A DNA stretch of 64,000 bases from Hyphomicrobiales bacterium (GTDB lineage: Bacteria > Pseudomonadota > Alphaproteobacteria > Rhizobiales > Rhizobiaceae). Below, piece after piece: positions 54,899 through 63,907 of the stretch; positions within the stretch are counted from its first letter, which is position 1, and the number at the start of each line of letters is the position of its first letter. A program made the translations under genes and the position numbers. Under the pieces are notes generated by a model. The model was not told the origin of the DNA. It made no database searches and saw only the letters and a list, made by a program, of their open reading frames with translations. The stretch covers positions 471,648-535,647 of the forward strand of contig UCGV01000001.1 of the NCBI GenBank assembly GCA_900471925.1, written 5' to 3'.

Positions 54899-57097
54899 AT
54901 GCGTAAGGCAGGCAGTATCGTCATATGGGCTGTAGTGTCGCTCTGCGTGATCGTTCTGATCACGCTGCCCGTCAACCTGCAGACCCAGCTTATTGCCAGC
55001 ATCACCGTGGTCGCGGTAATGGCAATCATCAAGGTGTTGAAGGGGGAGGGCACTTGGCGGCTCGTCGCGCTCGCCTTCGGCACCGCGATCGTGCTGCGCT
55101 ATGTCTACTGGCGCACGACCAATACCTTGCCGCCGCTCAACCAGCTCGAAAATTTCATTCCCGGCCTGCTGCTCTATCTTGCAGAAATGTACAGCGTCAT
55201 GATGCTGGCGCTGTCGCTCTTCATCGTCGCGACCCCCTTGCCGCCGCGCCCCTCGCGTGCTGCCAAGCTCGAGCGCTTCCCTCATGTCGATGTGTTCGTG
55301 CCCTCCTATAACGAGGACGCAGTCCTGCTTGCCAACACGCTTGCTGCCGCCAAGGCAATGGATTACCCGGCAGACAAGCTGCATGTGTGGCTGCTGGATG
55401 ATGGCGGCACTTTGCAGAAGCGCAATTCGCCCAAGCTGATCGAGGCCCAGGCTGCTGCTGCCCGCCACGCCGAGCTGAAACAGCTGTGCGTCGATCTCGA
55501 CGTCAACTACCTGACTCGCGACCGCAACGAACACGCCAAGGCCGGTAACCTCAATAACGGCATGCAGCATTCGAGCGGCGAGCTTATCGCCGTTTTCGAC
55601 GCTGACCATGCGCCCGCGCGTGACTTCCTGCTGGAGACCGTCGGCTATTTCGACGACGACCCAAAGCTTTTCCTCGTCCAGACGCCGCATTTCTTCATCA
55701 ACCCGGACCCGCTTGAACGCAACCTGCGCACCTTCGACAAGATGCCGAGCGAGAACGAAATGTTCTACGGCATCATCCAGCGCGGCCTCGACAAGTGGAA
55801 CGCCGCCTTCTTCTGCGGCTCGGCCGCGGTGCTGAGCCGTCGCGCGCTGCAATCCACCAACGGCTTCAGCGGTGTCAGCATCACCGAGGATTGCGAGACT
55901 GCACTTGCCCTTCATGGCGCCGGCTGGAACAGTATCTATCTCGACAAGCCGCTGATCGCCGGCCTGCAGCCAGCGACCTTTGCAAGCTTCATCGGCCAGC
56001 GTAGCCGCTGGGCGCAGGGCATGATGCAGATCCTGCGCTTCCGCTTTCCGTTGCTCAAGCGTGGGCTCACCCTGCCACAGCGCTTCTGCTACATGTCCTC
56101 GTCGCTGTTCTGGCTTTTCCCGTTCCCGCGCACGATCTTCCTTTTTGCGCCCCTCTTTTATCTCTTCTTCGATCTGGAAATCTTCACGGCCTCCGGCGGC
56201 GAGTTCCTGGCCTACACGCTCGCCTACATGATCGTGAACCTGATGATGCAGAACTATCTCTACGGATCGTTCCGCTGGCCCTGGATCTCCGAGCTCTACG
56301 AATATGTGCAGACGGTGCATCTGCTGCCGGCCGTCGTGTCGGTCATGCTCAATCCGCGTAAGCCGACCTTCAAGGTTACCGCCAAGGACGAATCCATCGC
56401 GGTGAGCCGCCTGTCGGAAATCAGCCGGCCCTTCTTCGTCATCTTCGCGGTTCAGATCATCGCGGTCGCGATCACCATCTACAAGATCTATGCCGAGCCC
56501 TATAAGGCGGACGTCACCCTCGTCGTCGGCGGCTGGAACATCATCAATCTCATCCTTGCCGGCTGCGCGCTCGGCGTCGTTTCCGAGCGCGGCGAGCGGG
56601 CATCTTCCCGCCGCGTGCGCGTCAACCGTCGCTGCGAATTCGGTGTCGGCGACCAGTGGTATACGGCTTCCATCGAGGACGTCTCCGTCCACGGCGCCCG
56701 CCTGCACATCTTTAACAAGCACCTCGACGCTGTACAGCTTGGTGCGCTCGGCGAGATCCGCTTCCGGCCCTATAGCGGCGCAGACCTCGAAACCCTGCCG
56801 CTTATCGTCCGCAACATCGAACCCTCAGGCGATATCACCAATGTCGGCTGCCAGTATCAGCCAAAGAGCGCGCTGGACCATCGCCTGATCGCCGACCTGA
56901 TATTCGCCAATTCCGATCAGTGGACTCAGTTCCAGGCCTCGCGTCGCCGCAACCCGGGCCTCATCAAGGGAACGATCTGGTTCCTCGGCCTCTCGCTCTA
57001 CCAGACGAGCCGCGGCCTCGTGTATTTCTTCCGCAGCATGCGGCCGGAGCACGAGGAGCATCGACAGCAGCAGGCGGCAAAGGTAAATGCCGGATGA
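54899..57097 (+). CDS. bcsA: Cellulose synthase catalytic subunit BcsA with PilZ domain
   Basis: BcsA polymerises UDP-glucose into beta-1,4-glucan and threads it through its own membrane channel. The 732-residue protein has N-terminal helices and the GT2 domain with D167/D168 (LLDDGG), D234-A-D236, T-E-D at 329-331 and Q367-RSRW. C-terminal helices and a PilZ domain with RRVRVNR and DVSVHGARL (about residues 570-600) follow; PilZ binds cyclic di-GMP, which opens the active site. AAGGA lies before the ATG at 54899. Its stop overlaps the bcsB start (ATGA). Confidence 0.97.
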   Translation: MRKAGSIVIWAVVSLCVIVLITLPVNLQTQLIASITVVAVMAIIKVLKGEGTWRLVALAFGTAIVLRYVYWRTTNTLPPLNQLENFIPGLLLYLAEMYSVMMLALSLFIVATPLPPRPSRAAKLERFPHVDVFVPSYNEDAVLLANTLAAAKAMDYPADKLHVWLLDDGGTLQKRNSPKLIEAQAAAARHAELKQLCVDLDVNYLTRDRNEHAKAGNLNNGMQHSSGELIAVFDADHAPARDFLLETVGYFDDDPKLFLVQTPHFFINPDPLERNLRTFDKMPSENEMFYGIIQRGLDKWNAAFFCGSAAVLSRRALQSTNGFSGVSITEDCETALALHGAGWNSIYLDKPLIAGLQPATFASFIGQRSRWAQGMMQILRFRFPLLKRGLTLPQRFCYMSSSLFWLFPFPRTIFLFAPLFYLFFDLEIFTASGGEFLAYTLAYMIVNLMMQNYLYGSFRWPWISELYEYVQTVHLLPAVVSVMLNPRKPTFKVTAKDESIAVSRLSEISRPFFVIFAVQIIAVAITIYKIYAEPYKADVTLVVGGWNIINLILAGCALGVVSERGERASSRRVRVNRRCEFGVGDQWYTASIEDVSVHGARLHIFNKHLDAVQLGALGEIRFRPYSGADLETLPLIVRNIEPSGDITNVGCQYQPKSALDHRLIADLIFANSDQWTQFQASRRRNPGLIKGTIWFLGLSLYQTSRGLVYFFRSMRPEHEEHRQQQAAKVNAG

Positions 57098-59598
57098 GAA
57101 AACTCTTCGCCATCTCGCTGCTTCTCGCGGGCACCTCGGTTCTTGCTTATGCGCAGACCACGCCCTTCGATATGTCGGTCGAGCGCCCCGCCGACGCACC
57201 GCCTGTCACGCCGCGTCTGACAGTCCCGGCTCAGCCAGTGCAGCCCGCACCAGCCCCCGTTCCCATCATTCCCCAGGCTGCAGGCCCGCAACCGGCTCCG
57301 GCGCAGGCTGAGGCGCCAGTACCGGCAGCGCCGCCGGTGAGCGTCATTCCCATAGCGCCCACACAGTCTCCAGCAATGCCTGCCGCTCCGGTGCAGCCGC
57401 AGCCGCCTGCACCGACCGCCGTCCGTCCTGTCGCGGTCGCACCGCAGGCCGGTGACGTCAGGCGCTACATCGTGCCATTTTCCGAACTCGGCCTCGCCGG
57501 TGAATATGACCGTAGATCCTGGTCGATCTATCTGACGCCTGAGCAGGCGAGCGCAAAAGCGCGCTTCACCTTCACTTATCAGAACGCCATCGTCGTCGCG
57601 CCCGAAGCCTCGCAGCTGACGGTGTTCATCAATAATCGTCCCGTCGGTCAACAACAGGTCGGTTCATCCGACAGCCCTACGGCCGTCAGTTTCGATGTGC
57701 CGCCGGGGCTGTTGCAGCCCGGCGCCAACCTCATCACCTTCGAAGCCAATCAGCGGCACCGCACCGATTGCAGCATCGATTCCACCTATGAGCTTTGGTC
57801 GAATATCGATCCGGCCGGAACCTATCTCAGTTTTGCCGGCCACGACGCGTCACAGCTTTCCAGTACGGATGCGGTTCGCGCAATCGGCGTTGACGACGCC
57901 GGCAAGACCGAATTCGATCTCGTTGTGCCGGCGATGGAGCAGCCGGGCACCACCAAGCCTCTGCTGCGTCTGGCCCAGGGCCTGTCACTCCTGAGCGGTA
58001 TGCCGAACCAGGTCTTTTCCTTCAGCTCCGGCGCACCGCCGGCAGGCGGTCCCGGCAAGATGGCTGTGCTCGTCGGCACTGCGGCCGAACTGCGACCGAT
58101 CTTTCCCGGTCTGCCCCCGGCGGCCGAAAGCGCTGCGCTCGCTGCCTTCGTTACCGATCCGCGCAGCGGTTCACCGATTCTGCTCATCAGCGGTCCATCC
58201 TGGCAGGCGGTCTCGACGGCGATCGATACCGTGGTTTCTCCGACCGACCGAACTCCTGAAGTCCGCCGCGATGTGCTGACCACACAGCGCTGGACCGCAC
58301 CCGATGCGCCGCTGCTCTTTGAAGACACGCGCATCCCGCTCTCGCAGCTCGGCATCCGGACGGTCGAGTTTTCCGGCCGCCGTTTCCGCACCGGTTTCAA
58401 TGTCGCCGTGCCGGCGGATTTTTATGCCAATGCCTATGGCGAAGCGCAGATCCTGCTCGATGCGGCCTATTCCAGCAACGTGCTTCCGGGCAGCCATATC
58501 GACGTCTATGTGAACGGCAACATTGCCTCCACCGTGCCGATCGCCACGACCAACGGAGGAATTTTCCGCCGCCTGCCGATCCGCGTCACCATGCGGCACT
58601 TCAAGCCGGGCCTGAACACGATCGCCATCGAGGCGGTTCTGATGACGAAGGACGATGCGGCCTGCGCGCCGGGCGCTACCGCCTCCAGTACGCCACGCTT
58701 TGCGCTGTTCGACACGTCCGAATTTCATATGCCGGACTTCGCCCGCGTCGGACAGCGCCCGAACCTCGCTGCCATGTCCGGCACCTCCTACCCCTACGGG
58801 CGCGATATCCAGCCGATACCGCTGTTTATCGACCGTACCGACGCCGATACGCTTTCGGCTTCCGCAACCCTGCTGAGCCAGCTTGCCATCATGGCCGGCC
58901 ACCCGATCGCGGTCGAGACCGTCGCTTCACCCAGCGTGATCGGCGACCGCAACGCGATCTTCATCGGCTCGATTTCGCAGATGCCGGCAACCGCACTTAC
59001 ACAGGTCAATGTCGCGACCGCAAGCCAGGCTTCATGGCGCCCGGTGACCGATTCTCAGCCGACGGAAGTCGACAATAGTAAGGCGCTTGAGGAATGGCGC
59101 TCGCGCATCAGCGGCGGTGCTCTGCAGGGCCGCATCGAGGCCTTTCGCGACTGGCTGCGCCGAAACTTCGACATTACCGGCGCCTCGCTGCAATTCGTCC
59201 CCAATGCCGAGCAGGTGTTCATGCCGTCGAACGTGGCAACCCTGATGGTGGCGCAGGGCACGAGCCCCGACGGCGGCGGCGCCTGGACCGTCGTAACCTC
59301 GCCTTCGGCCAAGGATCTGCGAGAAGGGTTGAACGCGCTGACCGCCCAGATGAACTGGCCGCAGCTGTCGGGCCATGTCACCACCTATTCCAGCCGCACC
59401 GGCAAGATCGAGAGCGTACCTGTCACACGCTTCGATTTCGTGCAGACCGACGGCCTGTCTATTGCCAACTATCGCCTGATCGCCGCCAACTGGCTGTCGA
59501 CGAACATCCTGTCCTATTCTTTCTTGCTGGTCGTCCTGTCGTTGCTCATTGGGCTGACTACGTCGAGAATGCTGTCCAGGCTCGGCAGGTCGAAATGA
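57094..59598 (+). CDS. bcsB: Cellulose synthase regulatory subunit BcsB
   Basis: BcsB is the periplasmic partner of BcsA that guides the nascent glucan. The 834-residue protein has a signal peptide (MRKLFAISLLLAGTSVLAYA), a long Pro/Ala/Gln-rich segment (about residues 30-120), and two carbohydrate-binding/flavodoxin-like repeats starting VPFSELGLAGEYDRRSW and PLSQLGIRTVEFSGRRFRTGF. A single C-terminal membrane helix (ILSYSFLLVVLSLLIGL) anchors it beside BcsA. It overlaps bcsA and bcsZ by 4 bp each. Confidence 0.95.
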   Translation: MRKLFAISLLLAGTSVLAYAQTTPFDMSVERPADAPPVTPRLTVPAQPVQPAPAPVPIIPQAAGPQPAPAQAEAPVPAAPPVSVIPIAPTQSPAMPAAPVQPQPPAPTAVRPVAVAPQAGDVRRYIVPFSELGLAGEYDRRSWSIYLTPEQASAKARFTFTYQNAIVVAPEASQLTVFINNRPVGQQQVGSSDSPTAVSFDVPPGLLQPGANLITFEANQRHRTDCSIDSTYELWSNIDPAGTYLSFAGHDASQLSSTDAVRAIGVDDAGKTEFDLVVPAMEQPGTTKPLLRLAQGLSLLSGMPNQVFSFSSGAPPAGGPGKMAVLVGTAAELRPIFPGLPPAAESAALAAFVTDPRSGSPILLISGPSWQAVSTAIDTVVSPTDRTPEVRRDVLTTQRWTAPDAPLLFEDTRIPLSQLGIRTVEFSGRRFRTGFNVAVPADFYANAYGEAQILLDAAYSSNVLPGSHIDVYVNGNIASTVPIATTNGGIFRRLPIRVTMRHFKPGLNTIAIEAVLMTKDDAACAPGATASSTPRFALFDTSEFHMPDFARVGQRPNLAAMSGTSYPYGRDIQPIPLFIDRTDADTLSASATLLSQLAIMAGHPIAVETVASPSVIGDRNAIFIGSISQMPATALTQVNVATASQASWRPVTDSQPTEVDNSKALEEWRSRISGGALQGRIEAFRDWLRRNFDITGASLQFVPNAEQVFMPSNVATLMVAQGTSPDGGGAWTVVTSPSAKDLREGLNALTAQMNWPQLSGHVTTYSSRTGKIESVPVTRFDFVQTDGLSIANYRLIAANWLSTNILSYSFLLVVLSLLIGLTTSRMLSRLGRSK

Positions 59599-60644
59599 GG
59601 GGTTGGGTCGCCACATTGCTGGCAGGTACGATGGTGCTGGCGCTTGCCGGGGAGCCGGCGTCGGCCCAGCAGCCAAGGATCAGCGGTGATGCCTGGACCG
59701 CCTACAAGGCGAAGTTCCTCGACCCGAGCGGTCGTATTGTCGACAATGGCAACGGCAATATCAGCCACAGCGAAGGGCAGGGATACGGGCTGCTGCTTGC
59801 CTATCTCGCCGCCAGCCCGGCCGATTTCGAGCAGATCTGGTATTTCACGCGCACCGAACTCTTGCTGCGCAACGATGGCCTCGCGGTCTGGAAATGGGAT
59901 CCATCGGCCACGCCGCATGTGACCGATACCAACAATGCGTCCGATGGCGATATCCTGATCGCCTATGCGCTGGCGCTGGCAGGTTCCGCCTGGAATCGCG
60001 CCGACTATATAACGGCTGCCACCCGCATGGCGCAGTCGACATTGTCGGAAACCGTCGTCGATTCTGCTGGCCGGACTCTGTTGCTGCCAGGCGCGCAGGG
60101 TTTTTCCGGTGCCGAACGTGATGATGGTCCCGTCATCAACCCGTCCTACTGGGTCTTCGAGGCGCTTCCCGTGATGGAGGCGTTGGCACCGTCCAAACAA
60201 TGGCAGAAGCTCTCCGACGATGGACTTTCGCTGCTCAAGGCCATGCAGTTCGGCCCGCGTAAACTGCCCGCCGAATGGGTAAGCCTGAAGCGTCAGCCCC
60301 AGCCGGCGGAAGGCTTTGATGCCGAGTTCAGCTATAACGCGATCCGCATCCCGCTCTATCTGGTGCGGGGAGGGGTGACCGACAAGGCGCTTCTGACACG
60401 CCTGAAAGACGGTATCACCGTAAGCGACAATACGCCCGCTATCATCGATCTCACCACAGGCCGGTCGAAGCGGCCGCTCTCGGATCCTGGTTATCGGATT
60501 GTTAACGATGTTGTGGCCTGTGTATTAGACGGAGCGAAATTGCCTTCCGAAGCGCTGCAATTTGCGCCAGCCTATTATTATCCATCAACGCTTCAGCTTC
60601 TTGGGCTGGCCTATGTCGGGGAGAAGCATCCAGAATGTCTGTGA
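59595..60644 (+). CDS. bcsZ: Periplasmic endo-1,4-beta-glucanase BcsZ (GH8; CelC-like)
   Basis: BcsZ cuts and trims nascent cellulose; in R. leguminosarum the CelC2 enzyme of this family erodes the host wall at the root-hair tip. The 349-residue protein has a signal peptide (cut after ASA, about residue 24). GH8 features are the catalytic acid E60 in SHSEGQGYGLLLAYL, WKWDPSATPHVTDTNNASDGDIL with the second acidic residue, and NPSYWVFEALPVMEAL. It overlaps bcsB by 4 bp and bcsK by 10 bp. Confidence 0.95.
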   Translation: MRGWVATLLAGTMVLALAGEPASAQQPRISGDAWTAYKAKFLDPSGRIVDNGNGNISHSEGQGYGLLLAYLAASPADFEQIWYFTRTELLLRNDGLAVWKWDPSATPHVTDTNNASDGDILIAYALALAGSAWNRADYITAATRMAQSTLSETVVDSAGRTLLLPGAQGFSGAERDDGPVINPSYWVFEALPVMEALAPSKQWQKLSDDGLSLLKAMQFGPRKLPAEWVSLKRQPQPAEGFDAEFSYNAIRIPLYLVRGGVTDKALLTRLKDGITVSDNTPAIIDLTTGRSKRPLSDPGYRIVNDVVACVLDGAKLPSEALQFAPAYYYPSTLQLLGLAYVGEKHPECL

Positions 60645-63142
60645 AAACTTCTCTCGTCGCGATCACCGCAGCAGTCGTGGTAGCTTCCCTGATTGCCGGG
60701 CTGAAGGACCGCGATGCCTTGCTGGAGCGTTTCGGCTTTGGCGGCAAGACCCCGGAACTGATGATGCTGGGCCGGATCAAGGGGCCGGATACCGCCTATG
60801 CGCAGCCTGTCGATGTGCAGACTGTGGCACAGCGAATCCAGGCCGTGACGCAGGATGATTCCGCCGGTCAGGCTCTGCCTCAGACAAACCCGGCACCGAC
60901 TGTTCCTCCTCCTGTAAATCAGGCACAGACCAACGAGGTGCAGACCGCTCCGGCCGGAAGCGCGCCGGCACAGCAGCCGGTTACGGTTGTCCCCCAGGCC
61001 GCGCAACCGGCCGCCCCCGCGCAGACGCCCGCCAATCCGCCGCCCTCCGGCACGGCAGCAGACCAGCAGCCGGTCGTCGATGAAAGCGCTTTGCGGTATT
61101 TCGCAAGTCGTGGCGACAAAGTGCGTCTGCAGGCTGAAATTTCCCGCCTTCAGGCACTCTATCCGAACTGGGTGCCGCCGGCCGATCCGCTCGCCATTCC
61201 CCAGAATGGTGACCGCCAGCTTGAAACCATGTGGCAGCTCTATTCGGAAGGCCGCTATGCCGAGCTGCGCAAGGCAATCGCCGATCGCCAGACCACCGAG
61301 AGCGGCTGGCAGCCACCCGCCGATCTGCTCGATCGTCTGGATGTCGCAGAATCCCGCGCCCGTCTGGTCAATGCCTCCGATCTCAAACAATATGCGACGG
61401 TGGTCGACATCGCGGCTCAAACGCCGAGCCTGCTGACCTGTGCCGAGATCGACGTGCTCTGGCGCGTTGCCGAAGCCTTCGTTGACACGAACAGGCAGCA
61501 GCGTGGGCAGGATGCCTATACCTATATCCTGAAGAACTGCACCGATCCGGCTGCCCGCGTGGCGACGATCCAGAAGGCTTCCGCCATTCTGCCCTATGGC
61601 CCAATGCAGGCGTTGCTTGCGCTGGAAAGGCCCGCGGATACCAATGGCGCCAGAGAATTTGACAGCCTGCGCGACGATCTTGCCCGCCGCTTCGTCGCCG
61701 ACGGCAACGACGATGCCAAGCTGCAGGTCGCGCCCGACTATGTTTCGCGTGTTCAAAAGCTTGCCGAAGAGCAGGGCCTGCCCTCCGATGCGCTGCTGCT
61801 CGGCTGGTATCAGCTGCGTCGCAACAACGAGGCGGAGGCCGAGAAGTGGTTCCGCATTGCCCACGAAAAACAGGATTCCGCCGTCGCCTCACAGGGGCTG
61901 GCGCTGGCGCTGATTGCGCGTAAATCGCCGCAGGAAGCCGAGGACGTCATGTATAAATGGCGTGACGATTCCAAGGATGCGACCGCAACCTATCTCGCCG
62001 CGACGGCCAATCTGATGGCCCTGCAGCCGCCGGCGGATCTGAGCGAGGATGTACTTGGCCGCATCGCCGCAACGATCATCGAGCAGAAATATGTGCCGAC
62101 GGCCCAGCAGTTCGGATGGTATGCGCGCTCACTGAACCAGTTTCAGACCGCGGCCCGCTGGTTCGAGACGGGGTTGCGCTGGAAGCCTGATGATGAACCT
62201 TCGGCCTATGGTCTTGCGGTCACGCGGCAGCAGCTGAATGATCGGGCAGGCGTTGCCGAAGTCCAGCGCCTCTGGGCCGGCCGTTCGGCGCGCATTGCCA
62301 CGCTGAACGATACGTCCGCTGCCGTCAGCGGCGGCGCACCCTTGCCAGCCCCAGGCTCGGCGGCCGAGGAACCTACGTCGCCGCAGTCTACCTCGCCTCA
62401 GTCTGTTGCCCCGCAGGTTTTGTCCGCGCCGGCAGACCGCAGCGCGGCCTATCAGCCGCAGCCGCAGACCCCGGCGCAGTTCCAGGCCCAGCCTCAGCCA
62501 CAATACGAGACTCCGGTCCAGCCGCAGCTCCAGGCCCGGATGCAGCCGCAACCCGTTGCGCCCGCAAGGCCCGCCCGCAACCTGCAGACGGTTGCCGTCG
62601 AGCGCGGTCCGCGCCAGGTGAGCGGCTGCTCGACGACCATCGATGCCTCCCGCCTCAGCCCCGGCGATGCACTGGCGCGGGGATGGTGCCTGATGGACCT
62701 AAACCGGCCGATGGAGGCGGCGAAAGCTTTCGAGGCAGCTCTGGCGAGCCCTGTGCGCAAGGATCGCGAAGACGCGGCCTACGGACAGAGCCTTGCCTAT
62801 TTGCGTGTCGGCCTGTCGAACAGCGCTGCCGTTGCCGCCACCAAGGCACCGCAGAATCGCGATCGCGCCTCGGAATTGCAGGTCGCAATTCTCGCAGATC
62901 GAGCACTCTCCGCTTTCCAGGGCGGCCGTTATCGCGAAACGCTCATCTATCTCGATCAGCGTGCCCAGTTGCAGCAGGAACGCGTCGATCTCATGGTACT
63001 GCGCGGCTACAGCTATATGAATTTGAAGATGTATGGCGACGCGACGCGCGTTTTCGAAGCTGCGGCTGCGACCGGCAACCGTGATGCCACACGCGGCCTT
63101 GCGGACATCAAGAGCATCACCCATCCCGAGGTGAACGACTAG
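60635..63142 (+). CDS. bcsK: TPR-containing cellulose operon protein, BcsK-like
   Basis: An 835-residue protein with an N-terminal membrane anchor or signal (VAITAAVVVASLIAGL, residues 8-23). A Pro/Gln/Ala-rich stretch covers about residues 70-145, a helical TPR-like region 145-550 and a second Pro/Gln linker 565-660. A C-terminal TPR block follows (GDALARGWCLMDLNRPMEAAKAFEAAL in its first repeat). There is no outer-membrane barrel, so it is not a full BcsC. BcsK is the TPR protein known from Agrobacterium-type cellulose operons, where it may stand in for the periplasmic part of BcsC. Its start overlaps bcsZ by 10 bp. Confidence 0.8.
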   Translation: MSVKTSLVAITAAVVVASLIAGLKDRDALLERFGFGGKTPELMMLGRIKGPDTAYAQPVDVQTVAQRIQAVTQDDSAGQALPQTNPAPTVPPPVNQAQTNEVQTAPAGSAPAQQPVTVVPQAAQPAAPAQTPANPPPSGTAADQQPVVDESALRYFASRGDKVRLQAEISRLQALYPNWVPPADPLAIPQNGDRQLETMWQLYSEGRYAELRKAIADRQTTESGWQPPADLLDRLDVAESRARLVNASDLKQYATVVDIAAQTPSLLTCAEIDVLWRVAEAFVDTNRQQRGQDAYTYILKNCTDPAARVATIQKASAILPYGPMQALLALERPADTNGAREFDSLRDDLARRFVADGNDDAKLQVAPDYVSRVQKLAEEQGLPSDALLLGWYQLRRNNEAEAEKWFRIAHEKQDSAVASQGLALALIARKSPQEAEDVMYKWRDDSKDATATYLAATANLMALQPPADLSEDVLGRIAATIIEQKYVPTAQQFGWYARSLNQFQTAARWFETGLRWKPDDEPSAYGLAVTRQQLNDRAGVAEVQRLWAGRSARIATLNDTSAAVSGGAPLPAPGSAAEEPTSPQSTSPQSVAPQVLSAPADRSAAYQPQPQTPAQFQAQPQPQYETPVQPQLQARMQPQPVAPARPARNLQTVAVERGPRQVSGCSTTIDASRLSPGDALARGWCLMDLNRPMEAAKAFEAALASPVRKDREDAAYGQSLAYLRVGLSNSAAVAATKAPQNRDRASELQVAILADRALSAFQGGRYRETLIYLDQRAQLQQERVDLMVLRGYSYMNLKMYGDATRVFEAAAATGNRDATRGLADIKSITHPEVND

Positions 63143-63216
63143 GCCGGTTGACGCCGCTGTCACGCTCGGCTAGTCGCGGAAGGCCTGACCGCTTTCCGCT
63201 TCGCAAGGAATTTCCT

Positions 63217-63885
63217 TTGTCCGCTTCCCATCGCGTTCTCGACAAGACTTACGACGCCTTCTTGTTCGATATGGACGGCACGCTGCTGAATTCGATTGTC
63301 GTCATCGAGCGCGTCTGGAGCGAATGGGCGGTCCGTCATGGCTTCGAGCCCGAAGTGTTGATGAAGACTATCCATGGCGTGCGTGCATCCGACGCCATCC
63401 GTCAGCTCGGTCTTCCCGGCGTCGATCCTGTTGCAGAGGCAAAGCTGCTTCTGGATCAGGAGATGGCGGATTTCGACGGCATCATCGAGATCCCCGGCTC
63501 GATCCGCTTTCTGAACGCACTGCCCCGGGATCGCTGGGGAATCGTAACCTCGGCGCCGATCGAACTTGCACGCCGCCGTATGGCAGCCGCAGGCATTCCT
63601 ACACCGACAATGATCGTTAGCGGCGAGGAAGTCTCATCCGGCAAACCGAGCCCGGAATGCTACCTGCTCGGCGCCAGCCGTCTCGGTGTCGATCCCGCTC
63701 GCTGCCTGATATTCGAGGATGCGGTAGCCGGCATTCTCGCCGGCGAGGCTGCTGGTGCGGATGTCACCGTCATTGCCGAAACTCATGCGACACCTTTCGA
63801 GACGCCGCACTTCACGATAGCCAATTATTCCGCATGGCAGCCACGCCTGACGGAAGACGGCAGGCTTGGACTATCGCCATTATAA
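63217..63885 (+). CDS. HAD superfamily hydrolase (subfamily IA), phosphatase-like
   Basis: A 222-residue haloacid dehalogenase-type phosphatase. It has motif I FLFDMDGTLLNS (nucleophile Asp and the +2 Asp), motif II T/S in VTSAPIELARRRM, motif III Lys in SSGKPSPECYLLGASRLG, and motif IV FEDAVAGILAGEAAGA. The alpha-helical cap between motifs I and II is typical of sugar-phosphate phosphatases (phosphoglycolate or DOG phosphatase like). I chose the TTG at 63217 because AAGGAA lies 7 bases upstream; the frame is open to 63148. It follows bcsK by 74 bp and may be in the same transcript. Confidence 0.82.
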   Translation: MSASHRVLDKTYDAFLFDMDGTLLNSIVVIERVWSEWAVRHGFEPEVLMKTIHGVRASDAIRQLGLPGVDPVAEAKLLLDQEMADFDGIIEIPGSIRFLNALPRDRWGIVTSAPIELARRRMAAAGIPTPTMIVSGEEVSSGKPSPECYLLGASRLGVDPARCLIFEDAVAGILAGEAAGADVTVIAETHATPFETPHFTIANYSAWQPRLTEDGRLGLSPL

Positions 63886-63907
63886 TGCTGTGGGCAGGCG
63901 GCTTGCT

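Noticed and set aside
54434..56722. A 762-codon open frame antisense to bcsN-bcsA
   Set aside because: Spans two real plus-strand genes and has antisense composition.
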